Of a stretch of DNA of 64,000 nt, positions 18,659 to 26,560 are shown one piece after another. A program made the translations under genes and the position numbers. This stretch comes from Bacteriovorax sp. (GTDB lineage Bacteria > Bdellovibrionota > Bacteriovoracia > Bacteriovoracales > Bacteriovoracaceae). The stretch spans positions 18,701 to 82,700 of the forward strand of contig JACMPM010000082.1 in assembly GCA_014377485.1 (NCBI GenBank). Direction: 5' to 3'. The notes under the pieces were generated by a model. It made no database searches and was not told the DNA's origin. It was given only the letters and a program-made list of their open reading frames with translations. Numbering within the stretch: position 1 is the first letter of the stretch; every line of letters begins with the position of its first letter.

Positions 18659-18740
18659 AATTTCATTCCTAAATTGTTTGCTATAATTAGATAGTATTAT
18701 TGCAAGTGCTATACCATGAGGTGATTCACTCTTGGCGCAC

Positions 18741-18778
18741 ACCACTCAACCTAATGAATCCTTGTTATGGTGAGTGGT
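18741..18778. repeat. imperfect inverted repeat between two kinase genes
   Basis: ACCACTCAACC (18741-18751) and GGTGAGTGGT (18769-18778) pair with one bulge. It is located in the 18659-18890 divergent promoter region, so an operator or early hairpin in one of the leader transcripts is possible. Confidence 0.4.
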
Positions 18779-18890
18779 TCGTCCACTTTAGAATGACGCC
18801 ATTTTTAACATTTCCATCCTCTATTGATGGCCAAACAATTGCACTACCAGATTAAGCTATGTTGCATGCATTTTTCTTGGAGTTATTACT

Positions 18891-20147
18891 ATGCCCAATC
18901 AAGCTTCTGACCGAATTAAAAGATTAAGTAAAAAAATTATACAAGCATGGGAAGACAGAGCATTGAAAGAGGTCGATGCATCTATTCATAAAACATCACT
19001 TGCACTTTCTACCTCTTTGCCTGAATTTCTTGAGAATGTCGCCGAAGCTCTATCAACTACTATAAATCGAACTGAAACAAAAGTTAGATGGGATCGAGAT
19101 GAAAATACGAGAATAAATACAAATCATGGAAAAGAACAAGCCGAAAGTGTGGACTACACCATGGATCAGCTAATCTTTGAGTATCATATTTTAAGGCAAG
19201 TAATTTTCGATATCATGGAAGAAGAAGCACCTCTGTCAACAGTAGAACGTGAAGTAATAATTTGCTTTGTCGAACAGGCAGTAAACGACGCTGCTACACA
19301 GTTTTGTAAGAGTGTGAACGCTCTAAAGTTAAAATATGCAAAAGAGGAAGATTTGCTTGCTTCAATCCGTACTAGAGATGAATTTCTCACCGTGATTTCA
19401 CATGAACTGAAAACACCACTAACATCACTCCTTCTTAAAGCACAGATGATCCTAAAGCATAAGAAAAATGTAGATGATGACCATCAGATCAAAAAAATTT
19501 ATGAATTTGTGGGGCATGTGAATGTAAAGGTGAAACGACTTTCACTTTTGATAGAAGATATACTGGACTTTGGTCGAGTGCGCACAGGTCGCTACATGCC
19601 CCACATGAGCAAAATAAACATATGCGATATTATCGATGAAGTAATTGATTCATTAGATTTAGTATTCCAGGCTTTCAAAGTAAGCCCTCCTGAGTTTTCG
19701 TGGCATGAAGATTCCATCGTTAGCATTGATAAGAATGGATTTGAAAAAGTGTTTAGAAGTCTTTTTACGAATGCAATAAAATACGGTCAAGGTAGGCCTG
19801 TTTCTATTGATGTAAAAGTGAATAATTCAGTAGTAGAAATAATTATAATTGATCATGGAGTTGGAATAAAACTTGAAAATATAGAGCGAATATTTACAAA
19901 ATTTGAAAGAGCTGTTTCATCCAACGAGGTCTCTGGGCTTGGATTAGGTTTGTACATAGCTAGAGAGATCATTACAGCACATGGAGGCGATCTCTGGGTT
20001 GAAAGCAAGCTTGGCGAAGGGAGTGCTTTTCATTTTTCAATTCCAAGGTTGTTAGAGGATAGCACTGAACTTAGAGGGAGTAATTCAGAGAGAGCTCATA
20101 CTGGCATTGTCATTAATTCAATAGAATACTCCAATCAGATTCACTAA
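18891..20147 (+). CDS. soluble sensor histidine kinase
   Basis: 418 residues. The N-terminal part (1-155) is helical and resembles the RsbRD-type N-terminal domain (IIQAWEDRALKEV near 16-28, MDQLIFEYHILRQVIFDIMEEE near 91-112). The HisKA box is TVISHELKTPLTSL with His171. HATPase_c has N-box FTNAIKYG, G1 IDHGVGI, F-box IFTKFERA and G2 GLGLGLYIA. All key residues are present. It is divergently arranged with the kinase at 17471 and has no response regulator of its own apart from the half receiver at 21314. Cytoplasmic. Confidence 0.86.
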   Translation: MPNQASDRIKRLSKKIIQAWEDRALKEVDASIHKTSLALSTSLPEFLENVAEALSTTINRTETKVRWDRDENTRINTNHGKEQAESVDYTMDQLIFEYHILRQVIFDIMEEEAPLSTVEREVIICFVEQAVNDAATQFCKSVNALKLKYAKEEDLLASIRTRDEFLTVISHELKTPLTSLLLKAQMILKHKKNVDDDHQIKKIYEFVGHVNVKVKRLSLLIEDILDFGRVRTGRYMPHMSKINICDIIDEVIDSLDLVFQAFKVSPPEFSWHEDSIVSIDKNGFEKVFRSLFTNAIKYGQGRPVSIDVKVNNSVVEIIIIDHGVGIKLENIERIFTKFERAVSSNEVSGLGLGLYIAREIITAHGGDLWVESKLGEGSAFHFSIPRLLEDSTELRGSNSERAHTGIVINSIEYSNQIH

Positions 20148-20501
20148 TATGCACTAGTCACTAAAAGCGTTTTGAATTCTAGTGCTGACAATGGGGTTTG
20201 ATCATATTTTCATTTGTACAATTCGTTTCGTTAACAAGGAAGCCAAAGTGTTTCCAAAAGCAATCCATTACCAAATTCTAGCTGACAAACTCGAAGTCGA
20301 CAGAATTCGCGGAGACATGATTCACAGTTGTCGCTAATCTCGGAATTTTTTTTAAAAAAATCCTTTAATAGGATTTACAACAGTAAAATAAGTGTTTTAA
20401 AAACTGCTTATTCTAATAGCTTAAAATCAGCTAATGGCATTCCATACTTCAAATGGTTGCCTATGCGGTGGCATTTATCTATGAGTATTGTCGTATGCAA
20501 T
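20148..20501. other. 354-bp intergenic region with a possible 48-codon ORF
   Basis: It starts with a GCACTAG/CTAGTGC inverted repeat (20151-20185) just after the kinase stop. A plus-strand ATG frame at 20191-20337 encodes 48 residues with protein-like composition (IHYQILADKLEVDRIRGD), but no Shine-Dalgarno precedes it and no family is evident. It may be a gene remnant. The rest shows nothing I can support. Confidence 0.3.
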
Positions 20502-21230
20502 TTATTGCAAGTTTGAAGTTGGAGAAACTTTTGTCTTCTCAACTTCAGCTTTTTCTTGTGCCAACGACAAATCTATAAGTTCTTCAATTCGTTTCAAACT
20601 TTTTTCTAATATGTCAGCTGTATCGCCCCCAAAACCAACTGTACCTTGTTTGATTGTTTGAAAAGCAACATTCGCACTTGCAAGTGCGTTTCGCATTTCA
20701 TTGGCTAAAAATCCGGGCATTTTACGATCATGACTGTGCACCTGAGCATCTTGAAGAGCCTGATACACCGTGACTGCTCCCGCAATGGCAACATCTAAGC
20801 ATCGGTTGAGAGCATGAAACTCACTAGCCGTTACTGGGAAATTTTTCTTTGATGCAACCTCAGTGATAGCCTGGCATAGGGCTCCGTATGCATGCACAAC
20901 ATGGGAAAGTTTGTACCCTAGTCGCGATAGCTCACTTCCATGTCTACCTGCTGATTTTGCAAGCTCTGCTTCCTCTGGTTGATTTGCAGCTTCTGCCATT
21001 GCTGGTTCATCGTTTTCATCTGCAGCTTTGGCAATCGCGGTTATATCTTTCGCGGGAGGTGATGAAGGTTTATCAGCATGATGGATTACCTCAATGACTT
21101 GTTTATAAAAAATAGGTAAACCTTCTTTGAGCTGACTTGAGCTGGGGTGATCCCCTGCCAATTCCAGAGTTTTCTGTTCGGTTAAGGCCAATATTTCGTC
21201 TTCGTTATTCTGTAAAAATTCATAAAGCAT
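20502..21230 (-). CDS. kinase-like sensor/dimerisation protein lacking the phospho-acceptor His
   Basis: 242 residues, a paralogue of the kinase at 17471-18658 over the sensor region (shared LYEFL, LSHVVHAYGA, LNRCLDIAIAGAVT blocks) and over the HisKA helices. Where the active kinase has GFLAHELRNAL, this protein has GFLANEMRNAL (Asn177), and it ends about 60 residues later with no ATPase domain. It therefore cannot be a histidine kinase. It might heterodimerise with the intact paralogue and act as a decoy or modulator. The reading frame is intact and GAGGTGAT is an excellent ribosome site, so it looks like a kept gene rather than debris. Confidence 0.78.
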   Translation of the reverse strand: MLYEFLQNNEDEILALTEQKTLELAGDHPSSSQLKEGLPIFYKQVIEVIHHADKPSSPPAKDITAIAKAADENDEPAMAEAANQPEEAELAKSAGRHGSELSRLGYKLSHVVHAYGALCQAITEVASKKNFPVTASEFHALNRCLDVAIAGAVTVYQALQDAQVHSHDRKMPGFLANEMRNALASANVAFQTIKQGTVGFGGDTADILEKSLKRIEELIDLSLAQEKAEVEKTKVSPTSNLQ

Positions 21231-21313
21231 TTTTAATCACCTCTGTATGCCTACCATTGCTATCCAAAATAGATTGCAAGTTTTGGGCCTCGTTAGTTAG
21301 TCATAAATCTGTG

Positions 21314-21571
21314 CTATGCGATTATGTCTTCTATTACTTTAATGAGGTTATAAATATCTAATGGTTTTCTTAAAAATGCTCTTGCATTTATACGCGGTTG
21401 ATAATCTTTGACTTGCCCATCAGCCGACAAAATCACGACAGGGATATAAGATATGCGTGCGTTATTATCTTTTTCGAGACAGAACTGAAAACCATCTTTT
21501 ACAGGCATCATTAAATCAAGAAGTATTAGGTTGGGGAGAATTTCCATTGAAGTGCTTAAGGTGCTTAACAC
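21314..21571 (-). pseudogene. C-terminal two thirds of a response-regulator receiver domain
   Basis: The frame encodes LPNLILLDLMMPVKDGFQF (phospho-acceptor Asp in LLDLMMP), VVILSADG (the conserved Ser/Thr position) and FLRKPLD (the conserved Lys), then the last helix. The first beta strand and the acidic Asp pair are missing; the frame hits a stop 15 bp before the GTG, inside the adjoining hairpin. This is a truncated receiver, not a complete regulator. It was probably once the partner of one of the soluble kinases nearby. Confidence 0.72.
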
Positions 21572-21899
21572 TAAAAGGTGCCACTAGACTTTTTGTAACC
21601 CTATTGCATAAGCGCAGCGTGGTTACATAAAGTCTAGTGGCACCTTTTAAATTGCCTTTTAAATTTTGCTTTAATTCTTTTAAATTATCTTTAAATTCTT
21701 TACTCAGTTTATGAACAAAATCTACTATATCATCCGGATTTAACATATCCAGTGCATTTTCAAATTCGTCTGTCTGTGAAAAATAAGTACGGTGAAACAC
21801 TCCGAGTGCGTATGCTTCATCAATGAGAACATCTTCGAGCTGATGTGCCTTCAAATCTTCAATGACCACACCGACTTGTCTTGAATCAAGATTCCTCAA
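21516..21899 (-). pseudogene. 3' part of frameshifted DUF2252 gene
   Basis: This frame continues the DUF2252 protein: reading back across the frameshift gives FYLRNLDSRQVGVVIEDL, a block typical of the family, then a helical tail rich in Lys/Leu (about 60-85). From about 21648 the frame runs by chance through the hairpin element and out into receiver-gene sequence, so the last 43 residues are not native. Its apparent start is a TTG inside the conserved block, not a real initiation site. Confidence 0.65.
21573..21648. repeat. 76-nt near-perfect hairpin at a gene junction
   Basis: Arms of 28 nt at 21573-21600 and 21621-21648 (core GGTGCCACTAGACTTT) match at 27 of 28 positions around a 20-nt loop. 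It lies exactly between the truncated receiver and the DUF2252 tail. It resembles a miniature inverted-repeat element or the remains of a transposon end pair; no transposase is present. A very long bidirectional terminator is the alternative. Confidence 0.7.
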
Positions 21900-22798
21900 G
21901 TAAAAAGTTTTTGTCCCAAACTTGAAAGCTTTGATGCAACAATTGGTTTATCGTAATTAATAATCCAATTATATCTTTCTTTATCGCCTGGCCCTTTAAC
22001 ATTAGTTGCGACATCGTAGCTTGGTTCCGCCCATTCTTTGGCCTCTATTAATTTCATTTGCCCGTCTTTCTCAATAGCAAATTCAAAACGTCTTAATCCA
22101 CCGGAGCCGCCATATTCTTTAATATATAAGTAGCTGTCAGTGATCACTCCATGCTCACTTAAAATGGAATTCCATTTTTCCAGATCGCTTGCTGACAATG
22201 GAGTATTTGGTGTTTTTTTCTTTTTGAAGAATTTAGTTCGAACATCGACAACATTATCGTCAATCATCCCGACTTTTTTTGATTCATCTATTAAGTCTTC
22301 AATGGTCTTAGAGTAAGAATGTTTTTTTCCGTTTAGACCTTTTTTGAATTTAGTAAAAAACTCTTCGACTAATTTTCGATCAACATCAATGCCTGCAAGC
22401 TTGGCAGAGGTAAGAAGTCTAACCAAATCTAAAAACACCGGCCCTTTAGTGAGATCGTCATAGTCATTTACAGAAAATCGCAATTTTCCATTATAAAATT
22501 TCAATCCAAAATTTTCCATATGCGAGTCACCGGTAATAACCGATTTAAACCTGACCATCGAACTGAACTTATCTTCCCACTTATTTTTCTCAATGAGTTT
22601 GTAATACATGGGAGGAAACGATCTATAAAAAAGATGTGAGTTGCCTTCAGCATATTTTATTCTTGCATCTAAAAGCTGATTTCTATCACTAGAATAAAAA
22701 GACTCGAGCAATTGATAGCAAGGAGTACTTTCATTAACACTTGCCGGGACACGACCGCCTAATGAAGAAAAATCTTTCAACCCAACTGGACTGATCAA
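21896..22798 (-). pseudogene. 5' part of frameshifted DUF2252 gene
   Basis: DUF2252 proteins have a kinase-like fold and usually run beyond 400 residues. This part holds RSFPPMYYKL, the VITGDSHMENFGL motif, FSVNDYDDLTKGPVFLDLVRL (the acidic pair) and a later GGLRRFEFAI segment. Two one-base lesions are visible. First, in the 8-A run at 22816-22823: restoring the frame there would add an N-terminal signal peptide containing LFIALLISPVGL. Second, near 21903-21915 (A5/T5 runs), where the frame moves into the 21516-21899 segment. Both are at homopolymers, so true decay and sequencing error are both possible. Confidence 0.7.
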
Positions 22799-22910
22799 AA
22801 GAGCAATGAATAGGTAAAAAAAATCTTAACCATTTCCTCATACGATGCTTATCGTAATCTATTAAAGTTTATGATTCCCTCCCCCCACAAAACGAACAAT
22901 TCTTAGAATC

Positions 22911-23127
22911 ATTCAGATTCTAGGCACAACGATCGAATATGATGGAACGCACACCAGGTACGTGACTGAGCTTTGAGAGAGGAGTAACGACGAATATGGA
23001 TGATTATAGGAATTGTGGTGAACATATTTCATGGAGGAGACTCTAAAAATGCGACTTGTAACTATACAGTTTTTCGAAATAATTCATATTAAAGGTCACA
23101 ATATGTGACCTTTGAATCATGCTTCTT
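22911..23127 (+). ncRNA. duplicated structured intergenic element, copy 1
   Basis: About 217 nt that recur at 27614-27817. Conserved blocks in order: ATTCAG and TCTAGGCAC (22911-22927), GGAACG, ACACCA, TACGTGAC (22954-22975), GTAACGACGA, CATGGAGGAGAC, then a near-identical 60-nt stretch, and a 10-bp terminal hairpin AAAGGTCACA/TGTGACCTTT (23091-23113). The middle part differs in length between copies, as a variable loop would. No protein family fits. It is flanked by minus-strand genes and has no plus gene after it, so it is not a leader of one. I infer a small RNA with an internal ORF. Confidence 0.6.
23049..23108 (+). CDS. 19-residue small ORF inside element copy 1
   Basis: ATG at 23049 preceded by GGAGGAG at 23033-23039; it encodes MRLVTIQFFEIIHIKGHNM. 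The stop codon lies inside the terminal hairpin. The second copy encodes the same peptide with three replacements. Every base change between the copies is non-synonymous, which argues that the RNA, more than the peptide, may be conserved. It could still be translated because the ribosome site is among the best in the window. Confidence 0.4.
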   Translation: MRLVTIQFFEIIHIKGHNM

Positions 23128-23207
23128 CATTGTTCTTAATAAAAACGATCAAAGTTTAGTGTTAAAAACTACACTCGCGCAGAACAAATTTCTGCCAGGA
23201 ATTTTTT

Positions 23208-23981
23208 TTATGGATTAGCAGCAGGCAGCTCTGTAGGTTTTAATAACTTTGGATAAGCTGACCTCATATAAGATTTCGTGATGATATCAAAAAGCGAGTC
23301 ATTATCTTTTCTTTCCAGTTTCTCTGGCTTGAGACTACTTAAAATAGCTTCGTGTTCAGCTTCTGTTTTCGAAGCTTCAATGACCTTCTCTGAAACGTCG
23401 GCGGCCTTGGCCTGAGATTGAGACTCTTTTCTTTCAATCTCTTTTTTGGCAGGTTTTGCTAGTTTCTCTTCAGCAGGAGGAAAGTTAAGAGTTGCCATAT
23501 CGACTTTGTTATTCAAACTGTCCGTGGCCAATTTAAGATTAACAATTTTTTGTTCTCTGATTTGAGAAAGATTCTTTTTATAAGCTGTTTTTGATTTTTC
23601 AAGATACTTCGCTTGAGTTTTTAAAAATGAAGTGCGCACTTCTTTATTCAATTTATCTAACTTTCGATACAGATCTTTAATTTCGTCGCTATTGGCCTTA
23701 CCGGCAAGACGCATTTTGATAATCTGATCATAAACTTTAAAGGATTCGCGCATCTTGAGTTTTTCATTATTATTAAAAAGATCGCGACCATTGGAGTCTC
23801 TCTGAGTGAGAACAGCTTCATCCGGTTTAAAAGTTTTAAGCTTTGCACAGCTTTGTGATTGCAAACAGGCGCACCGTTCATCAATCTTTAAACTATTGCC
23901 CACTCTCACTAAGCAACCTGATTCATCAGCAGCATGCCCGCTGGAGATTACTGTAAAAAAAACGATTAGAGACTTTAACAT
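23208..23981 (-). CDS. secreted coiled-coil protein, last gene of an exported-protein operon
   Basis: 257 residues. A signal peptide ends near GHA-AD, and a cysteine-rich start follows (SGCLVRV, ERCACLQSQSCAK). The rest is almost all charged helix: Lys/Glu-rich heptad-like sequence at about 75-215. No domain is recognisable. SD AAGGA. It sits 15 bp after the 604-residue gene and is surely co-transcribed with it. The three-gene set looks dedicated, with each product exported and helical, as if forming a periplasmic or surface filament or complex. This is inference. Confidence 0.75.
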   Translation of the reverse strand: MLKSLIVFFTVISSGHAADESGCLVRVGNSLKIDERCACLQSQSCAKLKTFKPDEAVLTQRDSNGRDLFNNNEKLKMRESFKVYDQIIKMRLAGKANSDEIKDLYRKLDKLNKEVRTSFLKTQAKYLEKSKTAYKKNLSQIREQKIVNLKLATDSLNNKVDMATLNFPPAEEKLAKPAKKEIERKESQSQAKAADVSEKVIEASKTEAEHEAILSSLKPEKLERKDNDSLFDIITKSYMRSAYPKLLKPTELPAANP

Positions 23982-23996
23982 AAATTCGTCCTTGAA

Positions 23997-25811
23997 TTAT
24001 TTAGCAAAACATTTGTTGCCTTTTCCAGAGGCCAAGCATTCATAATCGCGCAGGATTTTTCTTAAATCCACTTTCGAGTCATAACCCTCTTTGAGTTTTT
24101 GCGAATACGGCGCTGAAGAAAATTTATAAATGTACAAGTGGAAAGGATCTGGTACTACATCTTTTTTCTTTTCCAGAACTAAGTTATAAGTTTGCTTAAA
24201 TTGCAAAAGCATCATATCCAGAATACAGATATTTTGTGCAATCAACTCTCTCAATCCCTTATTCGTCTGGTTGAGTTGCTCAATCTTTTTCGCCGCTTCA
24301 TTTAAACGCGATTGAGGAGTCTTCATTGCCTGCATTTGGGCCATTTGTTTTCCACCACTGTATTCCTGATATTCTGCAAGAGCTGAAGCGATGGAAAGAA
24401 TATTATCTCCCTCTTTGCTCATCGTAGAAAATTTATCCAAAATTCCCGATGTCACTTCTTGCTGGTTCGGGCTATGGAGAATACCTGTGTTCATCATATT
24501 GGCATTTTGACGTGATATTTCGCCACCCCATAAATCATAATATTTTTTTCCGTCATCTTTTGATTTCTCATAATGGTCTATGACTTGACCGAAATAATTC
24601 CCAATTTGACCATCGGTTATCAGCTTCTGGAAATCTTCTTGAGTTCCGTTGGGATTTTCTTCTTTAAATTTTCCCCAATGCTCGTGATAATTTTTCCCCT
24701 TTAAGAGATCATCAACCGCGGCATCAGGATTGACCAAAGTAAAATCTTTGTCGTTGACCTTAAAAAAGACTTCTTGGCCATCAGCCGCCCCCTTGATGGT
24801 TCCTGACAAGAGAGCAAGTATTGTAGTGGCCTCATAATTAAATTTGGTCTTCAATAATTCTAATAAGGCGTCTGCGGCCTTTGTCACATCTTTTTCCGCC
24901 ATGTCTACAGCTTCTTGAGCTTTCGCCTGAGTAGCGGTAGCCGCTGAGACGGCCGCATCTCTGGCCGAACAATCTTCTGTTTCATCATCATTTTTTGTAC
25001 ACGGTGTGGCCTGAGCTGCTTTTAAACTATCATTGGCTTTTTGTAGATTGTCTTTAGCCTTCTTCAAGGCATCCTTTGCTTTTTTCAATTTATCGATGGC
25101 CGTTTTTAATTCTTTATTCACTTCGGCAACTTTCTTTTTCTCAGTCGCAATTTTTTCATCTCGCGCACTATTTTCTGTAATCGCTTGGTTCATGACCGTA
25201 TTTAATTCTACCGTTTTTTGATAGATCGTATCGCTGTCTGCATTTAATTCAGTTAGTAATTTCACAGTCTGGTAAATCATACAAGCTTGAGTAAAGAGTT
25301 GCAGCTGACTTGTGGCACTTTCATTTTTACTGTATTTTTGACAACGCTCAATGAATGATCTTACGTTGTCATTCATTTCAACTTCATTAGCTGATAATTG
25401 AGCCGCCGAAAGTGCTTCTGTGGCGGTAAACATGTCTACAGACTCAACCCCGACTTTGCTGAAAGCAGGCTTTGCTCTGGTCGGATCTTCGAGATAAGGA
25501 ACTGAGTAAGACATTATCGCCAGACGCTCAATTGAAGTCGCCATTCCGGCGGCCTTAATCTGATCAGGCCTGTACTGACAAGATAATTTACCATCCTGCT
25601 CGTCCAACTTGAAAGCATAATACTCCAGCAATTTTGCGTCATCGTCACTATGCTGAAGCTTCACATCGATACTAACATTGGTCAAAGCACTTCCTGCTGC
25701 TTCAGAAGGCCCAAACACAACCCCTGAGGCAGGACCGACGACAAATTCCCCGGCTAAAAGTGGCTGAGTGAATAAAGCCATTGAAGTGAGTAATACGATA
25801 AATCTTTTCAT
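23997..25811 (-). CDS. large secreted coiled-coil protein, unknown function
   Basis: 604 residues. The signal peptide ends LLA-GE. Residues about 205-275 form a strong coiled coil with Lys/Ala-rich heptads (KKVAEVNKELKTAIDKLKK and several KKAKD..KKAND repeats), followed by a cysteine pair (TPCTK, EDCSA) and a second helical stretch to about 320. The C-terminal half is globular, with DYECLASGKGNKC at the end. No family was recognised. The charged repeats resemble those of surface or periplasmic bridging proteins. Middle gene of the three-gene operon. Confidence 0.75.
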   Translation of the reverse strand: MKRFIVLLTSMALFTQPLLAGEFVVGPASGVVFGPSEAAGSALTNVSIDVKLQHSDDDAKLLEYYAFKLDEQDGKLSCQYRPDQIKAAGMATSIERLAIMSYSVPYLEDPTRAKPAFSKVGVESVDMFTATEALSAAQLSANEVEMNDNVRSFIERCQKYSKNESATSQLQLFTQACMIYQTVKLLTELNADSDTIYQKTVELNTVMNQAITENSARDEKIATEKKKVAEVNKELKTAIDKLKKAKDALKKAKDNLQKANDSLKAAQATPCTKNDDETEDCSARDAAVSAATATQAKAQEAVDMAEKDVTKAADALLELLKTKFNYEATTILALLSGTIKGAADGQEVFFKVNDKDFTLVNPDAAVDDLLKGKNYHEHWGKFKEENPNGTQEDFQKLITDGQIGNYFGQVIDHYEKSKDDGKKYYDLWGGEISRQNANMMNTGILHSPNQQEVTSGILDKFSTMSKEGDNILSIASALAEYQEYSGGKQMAQMQAMKTPQSRLNEAAKKIEQLNQTNKGLRELIAQNICILDMMLLQFKQTYNLVLEKKKDVVPDPFHLYIYKFSSAPYSQKLKEGYDSKVDLRKILRDYECLASGKGNKCFAK

Positions 25812-25877
25812 CTTCTTATCCTAATAATCCAAATTTAAATTCTCTAACTTTCTATCTTTTTGGAGTCTCTCTCAAAA

Positions 25878-26243
25878 TTACTTTTTACTTAGTTTCGAAG
25901 TTTGAACTTGCTTCTGGCAGGCAATGATGGCCTCAGTGCTGCCGAGTTTTCCACACTTCTTAGCTTCAAGAATATGCATCTTGGTTGCAGCACTCATCAC
26001 TTCATTACTTTTCTGCAGGTTTTTATCAATCTTTTCCTGGTCTGCAGACTCAGAGGAAAACGTTGGCTCAGTGACGACTTCTTTTTGCAATTGATTTAAG
26101 TCGGATTCAACTAAGGGATTTTTCTTTTTATCTTTTTGATCCTTATTATCAGTAGTTTTTGCTGATGCTCCCGTGGATTCAATCGCAAGAGCACCAAAAC
26201 TAAAGAGTACTATGATGAGACATGTAAGAATTTTCATTTTCAC
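25878..26243 (-). CDS. small secreted helical protein, first gene of operon
   Basis: 121 residues with a signal peptide (cleavage near ALA-IE), a Lys/Asp-rich linker and a helical C-terminus with two cysteines (AKKCGKLG, IIACQKQ) spaced to form a helical-hairpin disulfide. The ATG follows CCGGAGTG. It is 66 bp upstream of the 604-residue gene. No family was recognised. Confidence 0.7.
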   Translation of the reverse strand: MKMKILTCLIIVLFSFGALAIESTGASAKTTDNKDQKDKKKNPLVESDLNQLQKEVVTEPTFSSESADQEKIDKNLQKSNEVMSAATKMHILEAKKCGKLGSTEAIIACQKQVQTSKLSKK

Positions 26244-26560
26244 TCCGGGGCAAATTATTCTTTGATTCTAAGTTACAGGCAGTTAATTTACTAGGATTTC
26301 GACAAGTGGCATTAAGTTGCTAGTGCTTAAGTAATAAACCCCCTGACTTCACCTGACCATTTTTATTGGCTATTTACTAAACCTAATTCACATCAGACAA
26401 AAGTGTCTGCCTTTAAATTCAGATTAATTACTGCAGGCGATTCTTTTGCAAAAACCTCACAATATGCTTACCAAAAAAAATAAAAAATTTTGTAAGCACA
26501 AAAGTAAGCATACGAAAGTCAGAAACAGTTTGGTACAAAAGATTTTCATTTAAGTACCAC
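26244..26560. other. promoter region with small inverted repeats
   Basis: 317 bp upstream of the secreted-protein operon. It holds CAGACA/TGTCTG (26394-26409, AAAG loop) and a TGCTTAC box (26465-26471) facing two copies of its complement, GTAAGCA (26492-26498 and 26504-26510). Three related heptamers in 46 bp could be regulator sites. No gene is visible. Confidence 0.4.

Noticed and set aside
20328..20516. 62-codon plus-strand frame downstream of the kinase
   Set aside because: No ribosome site and a composition typical of random AT-rich sequence; it overlaps the end of the minus gene.
22911..23000. Cyclic-di-GMP (GEMM) riboswitch in the element's first half
   Set aside because: The conserved GEMM core and tetraloop receptor pattern are not present and there is no downstream gene.
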